Positions 1-6,717 of a DNA stretch of 6,798 nucleotides are shown piece by piece. Position 1 is the first letter of the stretch. Each line of letters begins with the position of its first letter. This DNA is from Thermoflexales bacterium. GTDB taxonomy: Bacteria > Chloroflexota > Anaerolineae > S140-20. The position numbers were made by a program, and so were the translations under genes. The notes beneath the pieces are model-generated. The model was given only the letters and a program-made list of their open reading frames with translations, had not been told where the DNA came from and ran no database searches. The DNA lies in contig WFUY01000039.1 in NCBI GenBank assembly GCA_015484715.1, forward strand, positions 1 through 6,798, given 5' to 3'.

Positions 1-700
1 GATCCCAATCCACGCGGGCATACCGGTAGAAGCAGGCGCTGTTGAAGCCGGTGAACCCCATCATCCCCGCCCCGGTCTCCTCCTCTCGGGAGAGGTCGTC
101 CACAGCGGTGAAGAAGTCCATCTCCATCGCGACCCGATGGGTGGAAATGGCGTGGGCCACTTGGCAGGCGGCCTCCAGGTTGAGCTCCGGCTTCTCGGCC
201 AGCATGCGGCCAAAGAGGGCGATGTCGGGCGCACCGGTGTGGCCCTTGTGGGCTTTGATGAGGTCTTTGACCAGCTTCTTCATCACCCTCTCGTCCGAGA
301 GGCGATCCCAGTTGTCGAGCAGAGCCTGCACGATGTCGGCGATCTCGCCCCGGCTGAGATAGAACAGGACCTTGGTGCGTTGGCCGTCTTTGTCCAAACC
401 GCCGGCATACTGCGGGACGAATTCCTGCAGAATGGCGGTAGCCTCCTCCTCAGGCTTCCCGGCCTCGACCAGGTGACCCCTCAGGAGGCGGACGAGCCAG
501 CGGGTGCGGGTACCCACGGCCACCCTGGTGGTCTCGGTGAAGACAGGCGAGGTGCGGATGGCCCGCTTGATGCACTGGGAGGAGATGCGGGCCCGGCGGA
601 CACCGCCGAACTCGCAGTCCTTGGGGTTGTTGGTGTCGTCCCGGTTCAGGTTGGCCGGGGCGAAGTTCTGGATCATATGCACTTCGATGTACATCTTCAT
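1..700 (-). CDS. cas7e: Cas7e (Cse4/CasC), Cascade backbone subunit, 3' end beyond window
   Basis: This is the type I-E Cascade backbone protein, which polymerises along the crRNA spacer and binds target DNA. I translated 233 codons by hand; the frame is open to the window edge. The usual length is about 360 aa, so roughly the last third is missing. Family signatures: IEVHMIQNFAPANLNRDD near the N terminus, FGGVRRARISSQCIKRAIR at about 32-50 (the RxRISSQxxKRAxR hallmark), HAISTHRV followed by DFFTAVDDL at about 190-209, and FNSACFYRYA near 220-230. The start ATG at 700-698 overlaps the cas11 stop as ATGA. AAAGGAGG (709-702) is only 1 nt from this ATG, but lies 7 nt before a second in-frame ATG (codon 3, 694-692), so translation may begin at either. 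Last cas gene visible in the operon. The family assignment is very secure. Confidence 0.96.
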   Translation of the reverse strand, partial: MKMYIEVHMIQNFAPANLNRDDTNNPKDCEFGGVRRARISSQCIKRAIRTSPVFTETTRVAVGTRTRWLVRLLRGHLVEAGKPEEEATAILQEFVPQYAGGLDKDGQRTKVLFYLSRGEIADIVQALLDNWDRLSDERVMKKLVKDLIKAHKGHTGAPDIALFGRMLAEKPELNLEAACQVAHAISTHRVAMEMDFFTAVDDLSREEETGAGMMGFTGFNSACFYRYARVDWD

Positions 701-1203
701 CCCTCCTTTGTCCTTTGGTTCTGGGTGGAGCGGCCCCAGAAGGCGCTCGCCCACTGCCGCTGTACATATCGGTCTGGGTGCCCCCAGGCCAGCACGTCTT
801 GTAACAGTTGGTGCCAGTTGACCGGCACCTCCTTCGATCTGAGGAAACCGACCGCCTGCCGCAGGTAGACGTCCAAGTCGTCTGGGTGAGCGGCCAGGAG
901 GACGGTGAACCGCCGCTCGATGGCGGTGTTTTCCCCCTGGGGATCCCGGGCCTGGGCAAAGTGATGGCCCATATTGCCGACGCCCCCGGGGGCAGGGTGG
1001 TAGGCGAAGAGGGAGGCAATGAGGTAGTAGGCCCTTTCCTTCCAGGGGGTGTCGTCTGAAAGCCACGGGACCACGTAGGGGTACATCTCGGCGACGGTGC
1101 CGGGCGGCCGGCCCAGCCCGCGCCGGAGGGCGGCCAGCGCGGCTCGGTCCTCGCGCTCACGCAGGCCCTCCAGGTAGGCGACGAACGATTGCTCTTTTGT
1201 CAT
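697..1203 (-). CDS. cas11e: Cas11e (Cse2/CasB), Cascade small subunit
   Basis: A 168-aa protein, close to the 160 aa of E. coli Cse2. As a dimer in Cascade, the small subunit stabilises the crRNA-target hybrid and the displaced strand. Family features: a short N-terminal helix followed by ALAALRRGLG at about residues 22-31 (the ALRRGL signature), ERAYYLIASLFAYHP at about 56-70, GNMGHHF at about 76-82, ERRFTVLLAAHPDDLDVYLRQAV at about 96-118, and a C-terminal VPVNWHQLLQDVLAW at about 126-140, then QWASAFWG. I chose the ATG at 1203-1201 because AAGGAGGT (1215-1208) stands 4 nt before it. An in-frame ATG at 1227-1225 would touch the cas8e stop (TGATG) and add 8 residues, but it has no good RBS. 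The gene is separated from cas8e by 23 nt and overlaps cas7e by 4 nt. The pattern of the family is clear although it is poorly conserved. Confidence 0.94.
   Translation of the reverse strand: MTKEQSFVAYLEGLREREDRAALAALRRGLGRPPGTVAEMYPYVVPWLSDDTPWKERAYYLIASLFAYHPAPGGVGNMGHHFAQARDPQGENTAIERRFTVLLAAHPDDLDVYLRQAVGFLRSKEVPVNWHQLLQDVLAWGHPDRYVQRQWASAFWGRSTQNQRTKEG
702..709 (-). promoter_or_regulatory. Shine-Dalgarno of cas7e
   Basis: AAAGGAGG on the minus strand lies inside the 3' end of cas11. Its spacing is very tight to the first ATG (700-698) and better (7 nt) to the ATG at 694-692. This leaves a two-residue ambiguity in the start of Cas7e. Confidence 0.75.
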
Positions 1204-1207
1204 CAGA

Positions 1208-1215
1208 ACCTCCTT
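1208..1215 (-). promoter_or_regulatory. Shine-Dalgarno of cas11e
   Basis: AAGGAGGT followed by TCTG and ATG (1203-1201). It decides the Cas11 start against the upstream in-frame ATG at 1227-1225. Confidence 0.85.
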
Positions 1216-1226
1216 CGCTCCTCGCA

Positions 1227-2747
1227 TCACGACTCGGGCAACACCTTGAGGAGGCCGGCGGCCAGTTTCCCGCGGGCGCGGACCGTCGCCTTGAGGGCGC
1301 GGGGATCGTGGCTCAGGCCGTCGGCCACTCGCCCGAAGGCCCTCCAAGCCGTCTGCCGCAGCACCTGGCGCCACACCTCCAGCGCTCCCTCCTTCTCCTT
1401 CGGCAAGGACTCCACCAGCGTGCGGAAAGGGAGCTCCAGCCGGGACCAGTAGAACCGGTCCACGGCCCACTGGTTCATCAGCCTATCCAGCTCCGTCCGA
1501 TCCGGTTGACGGCCCTCTTGCGCATCGGCCTCGGGCGAGAGGAGGAGAGTCGCCAACGTGCGCACCGCCCCCCAGAGCTGACGGGAGGCCCCTTCGGCCA
1601 TCTCCAGCGCCTCGCTCAACCCCTCCACCAACGCCGGCTCCCGCAGGTAGCGCAGCGGCAGGGGCATCCGCTCGCTGCGGTAGAAGTGGACCTTGGCCTG
1701 GCCGGGCACGCTAGACATTCCCATCGCTAAATAACGGCGAGTCTGCGAAGGGTCTAAGTAACCCTCTTCAATTAGCGTAGCCAGCCAGTAGAAAGCGAGT
1801 GGCGGACGATACCCCTCACTCCGCAACTGAAAGAGGGCCGCGCTGTCCCGCCACAAGGCTCGCTCCGCAGTAAACAAGAGCGGCAGCGGCCCGCGTTTCT
1901 TGTCTTGGAAGTAGTGTTTCATCGGATCAAGAACACCAGGGGCCAAACGTAAGGCTGGAGCCATCGTTGCCTTTCGCACGATAATATCACCGCCGGTTCC
2001 TTCGGGTAGCAGTAAGATGCGCCGGTTCTGCCAGGTGAGATAGTCCAGATACCCGTATGGTTTGGCGCGATCAGGCGTAAAGGGATCTTCCATCTCCCAC
2101 GCCGGACGATCCTTAGACGGATCATCCCCTATCATGTCCCTAGGGGGGCGTATCAGGTTGAGAGCTAGGGTTTCGAACAATGTCCTACCTTGTACTAGGA
2201 AAATGACGCCACGCGCCCAGGGAGCATCGGTGAATTGCATCGTTGGGCCTTTCGTCCCGCACAGCCCAAACGCCTGCACAGTGACAAGCACCCGTGCAGC
2301 CTGCGCCGGGCTAAGAGCGATACCTTCTACCTCAGTATGGTGGTCGAACAGAGTAGGATTGTTGCCGGAGGCGACCTCGTGGATCAAGCGGTTGAGCGGT
2401 TTGGGCTTCACCCGCTCGTCGGGGGCCTGGTAGAAGGGCCTCTCCGGATGGAAGAGGTCGAACCGATCGCGCCAGCGGTCCAGGTAGTCGTCCAACCGCG
2501 CCGTGTCCCAGCGGCCCGCCTCCCAGAGACGGCCCCACTCACCGAGGGAATCCGGCCCGAAGACGCGGTGCAGCACGGCCAGGAGCAGCCGGTGGAGCGC
2601 TGCCGTCACCAGGGGGGATTCCCCGTGGATCTCGCGCAGTTCGTGGGCCTGGACCAGGGCGTCCCGCAGCCCCAACTCCACCAGCGTTCCATCGGTTCTC
2701 AGACAGGGGATCCAGGGGGAACGTAGCAAGTCGAAGGACGGGTTCAT
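1227..2747 (-). CDS. cas8e: Cas8e (Cse1/CasA), Cascade large subunit, PAM recognition
   Basis: The large subunit of type I-E Cascade reads the PAM, opens the duplex and recruits Cas3. It has 506 aa, against 502 in E. coli. Signatures: N-terminal FDLLRSPWIPCLRTDG (5-20), LDDYLDRWRDRFDLFHPERPFYQ (85-107), the LNRLIHEVASGNNPTLFDHH segment (118-137, matching the L1 loop region), and CGTKGP (163-168). MGMSSVPGQA is at 342-351, where Q350-A351 could be the glutamine wedge that intercalates at the PAM (positional inference). A helical C-terminal part (about 360-506) fits the four-helix bundle that contacts Cas11. The ATG at 2747-2745 overlaps the cas3 stop as ATGA and has a strong RBS (AAAAGGAGGT). 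The open frame extends 44 codons further upstream, but that extension lies inside cas3 and has no family residues. Codons about 117-356 are markedly lower in GC than both ends (see findings). Confidence 0.96.
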   Translation of the reverse strand: MNPSFDLLRSPWIPCLRTDGTLVELGLRDALVQAHELREIHGESPLVTAALHRLLLAVLHRVFGPDSLGEWGRLWEAGRWDTARLDDYLDRWRDRFDLFHPERPFYQAPDERVKPKPLNRLIHEVASGNNPTLFDHHTEVEGIALSPAQAARVLVTVQAFGLCGTKGPTMQFTDAPWARGVIFLVQGRTLFETLALNLIRPPRDMIGDDPSKDRPAWEMEDPFTPDRAKPYGYLDYLTWQNRRILLLPEGTGGDIIVRKATMAPALRLAPGVLDPMKHYFQDKKRGPLPLLFTAERALWRDSAALFQLRSEGYRPPLAFYWLATLIEEGYLDPSQTRRYLAMGMSSVPGQAKVHFYRSERMPLPLRYLREPALVEGLSEALEMAEGASRQLWGAVRTLATLLLSPEADAQEGRQPDRTELDRLMNQWAVDRFYWSRLELPFRTLVESLPKEKEGALEVWRQVLRQTAWRAFGRVADGLSHDPRALKATVRARGKLAAGLLKVLPES

Positions 2748-5700
2748 TCCACCTCCTTTTCGATCGTCAAGCCCAGTTCTCGGCTCAGCCGGAGCGCGTA
2801 GCGGGTGTCGGGGAGCGAGCAGAGGCCGTCTTCGAAGATGAGCACCCGATGGTGGCGTAGCAGAGGGTGGTCGCGCCATCCAGAGGGACCCGGCTGTTTC
2901 AGGAGATGCTGCACAACCCCTTGATGGGTGATCCTAAGTGTATACTGCCCCACCAGCCGTGTCAACCCCCGATCGGGCTCCTGATCCAGGTCCACCGCCG
3001 GTCCGCTCCCATCCGGCTCCAGGGTCAGTCCGACGGCCGTGCGGTGCAGGCAGACGACGGGCAGGCCGGGAGGGCCGGAGCGGGTGAGGGCCTGGAAAGC
3101 CCGATGGACCTCGGGGTTCTCCTCCTCCAGCAGCGCGGTGGTGCTGGCAAGAAGCCCCTCATCGTCGGGGGGAGGGATGAGGCGTTTTTGGGCCTCGTAG
3201 ACCCCCTCTTGGTAGTGTTTCTCCATCCGCTGCCGAGCCTCCTCCAGCGCGTCTGCGATCCTATCCGGCAGGTCTGAGGGCAGACCGTCTTCGTCGCCAT
3301 AGACGGCCTCGATCAGCGGCTCGGTGTCCTGGGGAAGGACCAACCCCTTCCGCCTCTGAAGGGCCAGGAAGGTGCGCAGCAGGACGTAGGGTTCGTACAC
3401 GTAGGCATCCGGCCCGAAGTGGGGGGCACCATCCTGGGCATCAGGACGGGCGATCAGGAGGCGGGGCGCAGTGAGGGGAGCAGGTCGCCCCTCCCGGGGG
3501 TGGCGATGCAGCCGTCCGGCCCGCTGGAGCAAGAGGTCGGCGGGGGCCAGGTCGGTGATCATCAGGTCGAAGTCCAGGTCCAGGCTCTGCTCGATCACCT
3601 GGGTGGCGACGACGATGGCCTTGGCAGGCCGCTTCCTATCTTTGCCGAAGCGGTCGAGGACTTTCCGCTCGATCTCGTCCCGCCAGGCGGAGGGGTAACG
3701 GGCGTGGAAGAGGATCAAGTCCTCCTCCGGCACGATGTGGGCCTCCTTGATCGCCCGATAGACCTCCTGGGCCCGCCGGACCGTATTGCAAAGGACGGCG
3801 GCACACCCTCCTTCGCGCAGCTCCTCGGCCAGGCGACGGGCAAGGGCCTCGGGCTCCCGCTCGACCCACTCCAGCGCGATGGTGCGACCATCCGTCGCCC
3901 CCAACGGCACGACGCCGACCTCCCCCTCCATCGCCCAGGTGATGGCCGGGTAGGAGACCTCGGGCACCTCGGAGACGCCGGCATAGGCCCGGAGCAGTTC
4001 GCGCCGGGTGCGGGCAGGGAGCGTGGCCGAGAGGATGACGACGGAAGCGCCGACGGCCCGCAGCCAGGTCAGCAGCCGCCGGAACAGGGTGGACATATAG
4101 GTGTCGTAGGCGTGGACTTCGTCGAAGACGACGGTCTTGTGGCTGAGGCCGAAGAGGCGGACGAAGAAGTGGCGGGTTTGGAGCACGCTCAGCAGGGCCT
4201 GGTCCACCGTGCCGACGCCGAAGGGGGCCAGCAAGGTGCGCTTGCGGGGGAGGAACCAGGTCAGCGCGGCTACTTTGCCCTCGTCGCCCTCCTCCAGCTC
4301 GTCGGTGGTCTCCAGGAGCAGCGTCTCCACCTCCTCCGACCAGCGGGCCTGGCTGTGGACCAGGTGGAGGTTGACCAGGCGGTCTGGATAGCGTCGGACC
4401 AGCACCTCCTTCACGCGGCGGAAGATCTGGTTGCTGGTGGCCATCGTGGGCATGGCGACGTAGAGGCCCCGCTGCTGGAGGACCCGCGCCCAGTGATCGG
4501 CCAGGTAGAGGGCAGCTTCCGTCTTGCCGCTGCCTGTTGGGGCCTCGATGATGACCAGGGCGGGACGGTTCAGCCGTTTCGCCAGCTCCACGACCGCCTG
4601 CTGCATTGGACGGGGCTTCAGTTGGAAGAGTCGGTCGAACGAGGCAGGCTCTGCGGGCGGCTGCCACCCAAGCCATCCCAGCGCCTTCAGCGCCTCTCGG
4701 GCCTGCTCTTCCGCCTGCTCCGTGTAGCGGTCGAGGTCAACCGGCGGGTCCACGTAGGGGAAGAACCGCTCCATCGAGCCGATCCAGTCGGCGACGGTGG
4801 TGAGGCCGGAGAGGAGGGTCAGCACAGCCTGCTCCTCCTTCGGAGAGGCCTCCAACCCCTTCACGGCGGGCGGCCTGAGCTGTTGGGTCATCGCACGCAC
4901 TAGATCGCGCCGGACCTCATCCCATCCCTCTCCCCCCACCTGTTTCGAGAGGAGGCGCTGCAACGCAAGGGACGAAGGCCAGGCCCCGTGGTGGCCGCCC
5001 ACGCTTCGGGCGAGCCGCCGGGCCGGACGGCGGGGCAGACCGATCTCGGCTTCCAGGAGGTCTCCCAGGACGTGCGCGGAGATCGTTCCGTGGGGAGGGT
5101 GTTTGGCCGTGAACTGGCGAGGGAAGGGGAGGCCATCACGTTCCAGCGGCTTGACGGCGGGGGAATACAGCCGCTGGAAGGCGGGGCTGGCCTTGCCGAT
5201 GTCATGCAGGCCGACCAGGAGGGCGAGAAACTGCCCGGCCTCTCCGACATCCAGGCCCATTGAGGTGGCGATCTGGTCACGAAGGCCGGCGGTGAGGGCC
5301 TCATCCCACAGCGCCAAGGCCACCACGGCCACATCGAGCATGTGGCAGATGAGGGGATGGGTGCGGGCCTTGCCCTTGTCGGCCTTGGCCCACAGCCGCT
5401 GGTAGGTCGGTATGGGCTGGATGCCGTAGAGGTCCGCCATTCTCTGGACCTCGTTCATCAGCGTATCCCGCAGTTCCTCCGGCGCTATGACCTCCACGTC
5501 CGCCCCCCAGCCTCGGATCCAGGGGAGCATCTCCTGCGGCTCGGCCACCCGGGCCCGCCAGAGCAAGCTCCCGTCCGGCTGCTCCTTCACCTGCTCGGAC
5601 CGATGCCAGCGGGTCTCACGCACCCGATGGGCCACTCGCGGGTGGAAGCGGAGGACGACTTCCACAGGCTCCCTCTCGGTGTACCAGATGCCCCAGGCGT

Positions 5701-6394
5701 CGGCCAGATGTTGGCGGGGGTCGAAGTCGGGGGCGATCTCGTAGGACTCGTCCAGCTTCTCAATGCGCCGAATGCGCTCGATCTTGAACGTGCGCAGCGC
5801 TCCCGGCGGCTCCCGCCAGCCGATGACGTGAGTCGTCCGCCCCACCGGGTAGGGTTCGATGAAGTAGGGGGCGAAGACGTACTCGTAGACTTGCTTCGTT
5901 TCCTCGTGCCAGTGCCATATCCGCACCTTCCGCCGCTCGGACCAGGCGCGGGTCAGCGTTTCCAGCACCTGCATGTACACCGGGTCGTCACGGCGGGCTG
6001 CTTCGTCCATCACATCGGCGGAGCGCTTCAGGTGCTCGCTGATCAGAGGGGCCAGCTTTTCCAGGGCGATCCCCAGCTTGCGCAGGGCCGAGGCGGCGTG
6101 GGGATTATGCCGGTCGGTGCGGGTCGCCATCATCCGGGCTGCCAGGTGAAGGGCCATCGCCTCGTGGAGGGTGAAACGGACCTGGGTCAGGTAGTGATCC
6201 CGATCTATGGCCAGCCGTCCATCATCGGTCTCGTAGACGGCGAAGCGATCGAGGTCGGGCAGGTAGCGATGGATGGTCGAACGGTGTACCTCCAGGCGTC
6301 GGGCGATCTCCGCCTGGGTGAGCCCCTCCGGATGGGCCAGCAGGAGCGCTTCGATCTGCAACAGCCGTTCGGCCTTTCCGACAGCTCTCGCCAT
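2744..6394 (-). CDS. cas3: HTH-WYL regulator fused to Cas3 nuclease-helicase
   Basis: One uninterrupted 1216-aa frame, against about 890 aa for an ordinary Cas3. Residues 10-60 are a winged HTH (LTQAEIARRL, then recognition helix HRSTIHRYLPDL). About 140-225 is a WYL fold (FAPYFIEP, THVIGW, RTFKIERI) and 240-325 is a WCX-like tail (VVLRF, then GADVEVIAPEELRDTLMNEV). Cas3 begins near 330 (LWAKADKGK). The HD nuclease shows the expected metal ligands: H351, H397-D398 (LHDIGK), H435, H468-H469 and D536. The SF2 helicase shows Walker A APTGSGKT (618-625), DEVH (758-761), SATLP (789-793), ATQVIEQSLD (930-939) and QRAGRLHR (957-964), followed by a C-terminal domain to 1216. All catalytic motifs look intact. 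The known role is to shred Cascade-marked DNA 3' to 5'; that the N terminus controls cas transcription is inferred. AAAGGAGAG lies 7 nt before the ATG. A second start at codon 319 is plausible. Confidence 0.95.
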   Translation of the reverse strand: MARAVGKAERLLQIEALLLAHPEGLTQAEIARRLEVHRSTIHRYLPDLDRFAVYETDDGRLAIDRDHYLTQVRFTLHEAMALHLAARMMATRTDRHNPHAASALRKLGIALEKLAPLISEHLKRSADVMDEAARRDDPVYMQVLETLTRAWSERRKVRIWHWHEETKQVYEYVFAPYFIEPYPVGRTTHVIGWREPPGALRTFKIERIRRIEKLDESYEIAPDFDPRQHLADAWGIWYTEREPVEVVLRFHPRVAHRVRETRWHRSEQVKEQPDGSLLWRARVAEPQEMLPWIRGWGADVEVIAPEELRDTLMNEVQRMADLYGIQPIPTYQRLWAKADKGKARTHPLICHMLDVAVVALALWDEALTAGLRDQIATSMGLDVGEAGQFLALLVGLHDIGKASPAFQRLYSPAVKPLERDGLPFPRQFTAKHPPHGTISAHVLGDLLEAEIGLPRRPARRLARSVGGHHGAWPSSLALQRLLSKQVGGEGWDEVRRDLVRAMTQQLRPPAVKGLEASPKEEQAVLTLLSGLTTVADWIGSMERFFPYVDPPVDLDRYTEQAEEQAREALKALGWLGWQPPAEPASFDRLFQLKPRPMQQAVVELAKRLNRPALVIIEAPTGSGKTEAALYLADHWARVLQQRGLYVAMPTMATSNQIFRRVKEVLVRRYPDRLVNLHLVHSQARWSEEVETLLLETTDELEEGDEGKVAALTWFLPRKRTLLAPFGVGTVDQALLSVLQTRHFFVRLFGLSHKTVVFDEVHAYDTYMSTLFRRLLTWLRAVGASVVILSATLPARTRRELLRAYAGVSEVPEVSYPAITWAMEGEVGVVPLGATDGRTIALEWVEREPEALARRLAEELREGGCAAVLCNTVRRAQEVYRAIKEAHIVPEEDLILFHARYPSAWRDEIERKVLDRFGKDRKRPAKAIVVATQVIEQSLDLDFDLMITDLAPADLLLQRAGRLHRHPREGRPAPLTAPRLLIARPDAQDGAPHFGPDAYVYEPYVLLRTFLALQRRKGLVLPQDTEPLIEAVYGDEDGLPSDLPDRIADALEEARQRMEKHYQEGVYEAQKRLIPPPDDEGLLASTTALLEEENPEVHRAFQALTRSGPPGLPVVCLHRTAVGLTLEPDGSGPAVDLDQEPDRGLTRLVGQYTLRITHQGVVQHLLKQPGPSGWRDHPLLRHHRVLIFEDGLCSLPDTRYALRLSRELGLTIEKEVE
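2751..2760 (-). promoter_or_regulatory. Shine-Dalgarno of cas8e
   Basis: AAAAGGAGGT, 3 nt before the ATG at 2747-2745, lies inside the 3' end of cas3. It fixes the Cas8e start and implies efficient re-initiation after Cas3 terminates. Confidence 0.87.
5438..5452 (-). promoter_or_regulatory. Possible internal RBS and start for free-standing Cas3
   Basis: Inside the fusion, codon 319 is ATG (5440-5438). It is preceded by GAGG (5452-5449) with an 8-nt spacer. Starting here would give an 898-aa protein, beginning MADLYGIQPIPTYQRLWAK, with the length and N terminus expected of an ordinary type I-E Cas3. The motif lies exactly at the boundary between the WYL/WCX tail and the HD domain. Use of this start is inference. 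Confidence 0.45.
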
Positions 6395-6401
6395 AAGCTC
6401 A

Positions 6402-6410
6402 CTCTCCTTT
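6402..6410 (-). promoter_or_regulatory. Shine-Dalgarno of the WYL-cas3 fusion gene
   Basis: AAAGGAGAG, with a 7-nt spacer to the ATG at 6394-6392. It supports the fusion start, so the HTH and WYL domains are meant to be translated with Cas3. Confidence 0.8.
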
Positions 6411-6445
6411 CTGAGGACTGCGCATCCTTGTTGCCAGGCACCCCC

Positions 6446-6454
6446 ATTATACCA
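6446..6454 (-). promoter_or_regulatory. Extended -10 promoter of the cas operon
   Basis: Minus-strand TGGTATAAT is a perfect extended -10 element (TGn plus consensus TATAAT) in the 99-nt gap before WYL-cas3. Transcription would begin near 6440, giving a leader of roughly 45 nt that carries the AAAGGAGAG site. There is no good -35 at 16-18 nt. TTGCGG (6477-6472) sits at 20 nt, which suggests either that the extended -10 suffices or that a regulator acts there. This allows the cas genes to be transcribed separately from the small wHTH gene. Confidence 0.7.
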
Positions 6455-6464
6455 TCAGTACCCA

Positions 6465-6474
6465 CGGAATTCCG
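6465..6474. promoter_or_regulatory. 10-bp palindrome at the -35 region of the cas promoter
   Basis: CGGAATTCCG is a perfect palindrome ending 10 nt upstream of the extended -10 element, in the place of the -35 box. A dimeric wHTH or WYL regulator bound here would interfere with RNA polymerase. It partly overlaps the TGTTGCGG element (6479-6472). Operator function is inferred from position only; it also contains an EcoRI site, so chance is possible. Confidence 0.35.
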
Positions 6475-6493
6475 CAACAGATGAGCAGGAATT

Positions 6494-6706
6494 TCACTTT
6501 TTGCGCCTGCGAAACAGGCTCAGGAACCCTCTCTCGTCCTCCATCAGCAGCGTGCCCCGCTCCTCCAACGCCGGCAGGTCCCGTTGCACCGTCGAGCGGG
6601 GAACCCCGAGCAACCGTGCCAGATGGCTGGGACGGATACCGTCGGGGTATTCGGGGATCAGCTCCTCGTAGCGGTCCAGGCGTGCGCTGTTCGGTTTGCG
6701 CCCCAT
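6494..6706 (-). CDS. Small stand-alone winged-HTH DNA-binding protein
   Basis: A 70-aa protein that is essentially one winged helix-turn-helix. IRPSHLARLLGV (24-35) forms the helix-turn, PRSTVQRDLPALEERG (36-51) the recognition helix and following turn, and LLMEDERGFLSL (53-64) the wing, ending in the basic tail FRRRKK. There is no ligand-binding, dimerisation or membrane domain. Residues 9-49 align without gaps to residues 10-50 of the downstream WYL-Cas3 fusion with 17 of 41 identical, so the two HTHs are likely related by duplication and may recognise similar DNA. GGAGGTG (6717-6711) lies 4 nt before the ATG. The gene points the same way as cas3, 99 nt upstream. It is probably a transcriptional regulator of itself and/or the cas operon (inference). 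It could instead be a remnant of a full-length regulator. I do not recognise a named family. Confidence 0.8.
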   Translation of the reverse strand: MGRKPNSARLDRYEELIPEYPDGIRPSHLARLLGVPRSTVQRDLPALEERGTLLMEDERGFLSLFRRRKK

Positions 6707-6710
6707 TGTC

Positions 6711-6717
6711 CACCTCC
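6711..6717 (-). promoter_or_regulatory. Shine-Dalgarno of the small wHTH gene
   Basis: GGAGGTG with a 4-nt spacer (GACA) to the ATG at 6706-6704. It selects this frame over an overlapping frame whose ATG lies at 6719-6717. Its first two bases belong to the adjacent inverted repeat. Confidence 0.75.

Noticed and set aside
137..868. Plus-strand frame of 243 codons opposite cas7e and cas11
   Set aside because: Both minus-strand genes here carry clear Cascade signatures; the plus-strand product has none.
2748..2879. Upstream extension of Cas8e by 44 codons
   Set aside because: It lies inside the cas3 3' end, has no family residues, and the ATG at 2747 has an excellent ribosome site and an ATGA overlap.
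3419..4903. Long plus-strand open frame (494 codons) opposite cas3
   Set aside because: Antisense shadow of high-GC cas3 coding sequence; low-complexity Gly/Asp/Gln-rich product with no recognisable domain, while the opposite strand carries an unmistakable Cas3.
5342..6484. Plus-strand open frame of 380 codons opposite the HTH-WYL part and crossing the cas promoter
   Set aside because: Mirror of the WYL-encoding frame; no domain features, and it runs through the promoter and RBS of the minus-strand gene.
6395..6493. Transcription terminator after the small wHTH gene
   Set aside because: No GC-rich stem followed by a T-run on the minus strand; the short TGCCTGGCA and CGGAATTCCG palindromes have no U-tract, so read-through into cas3 remains possible.
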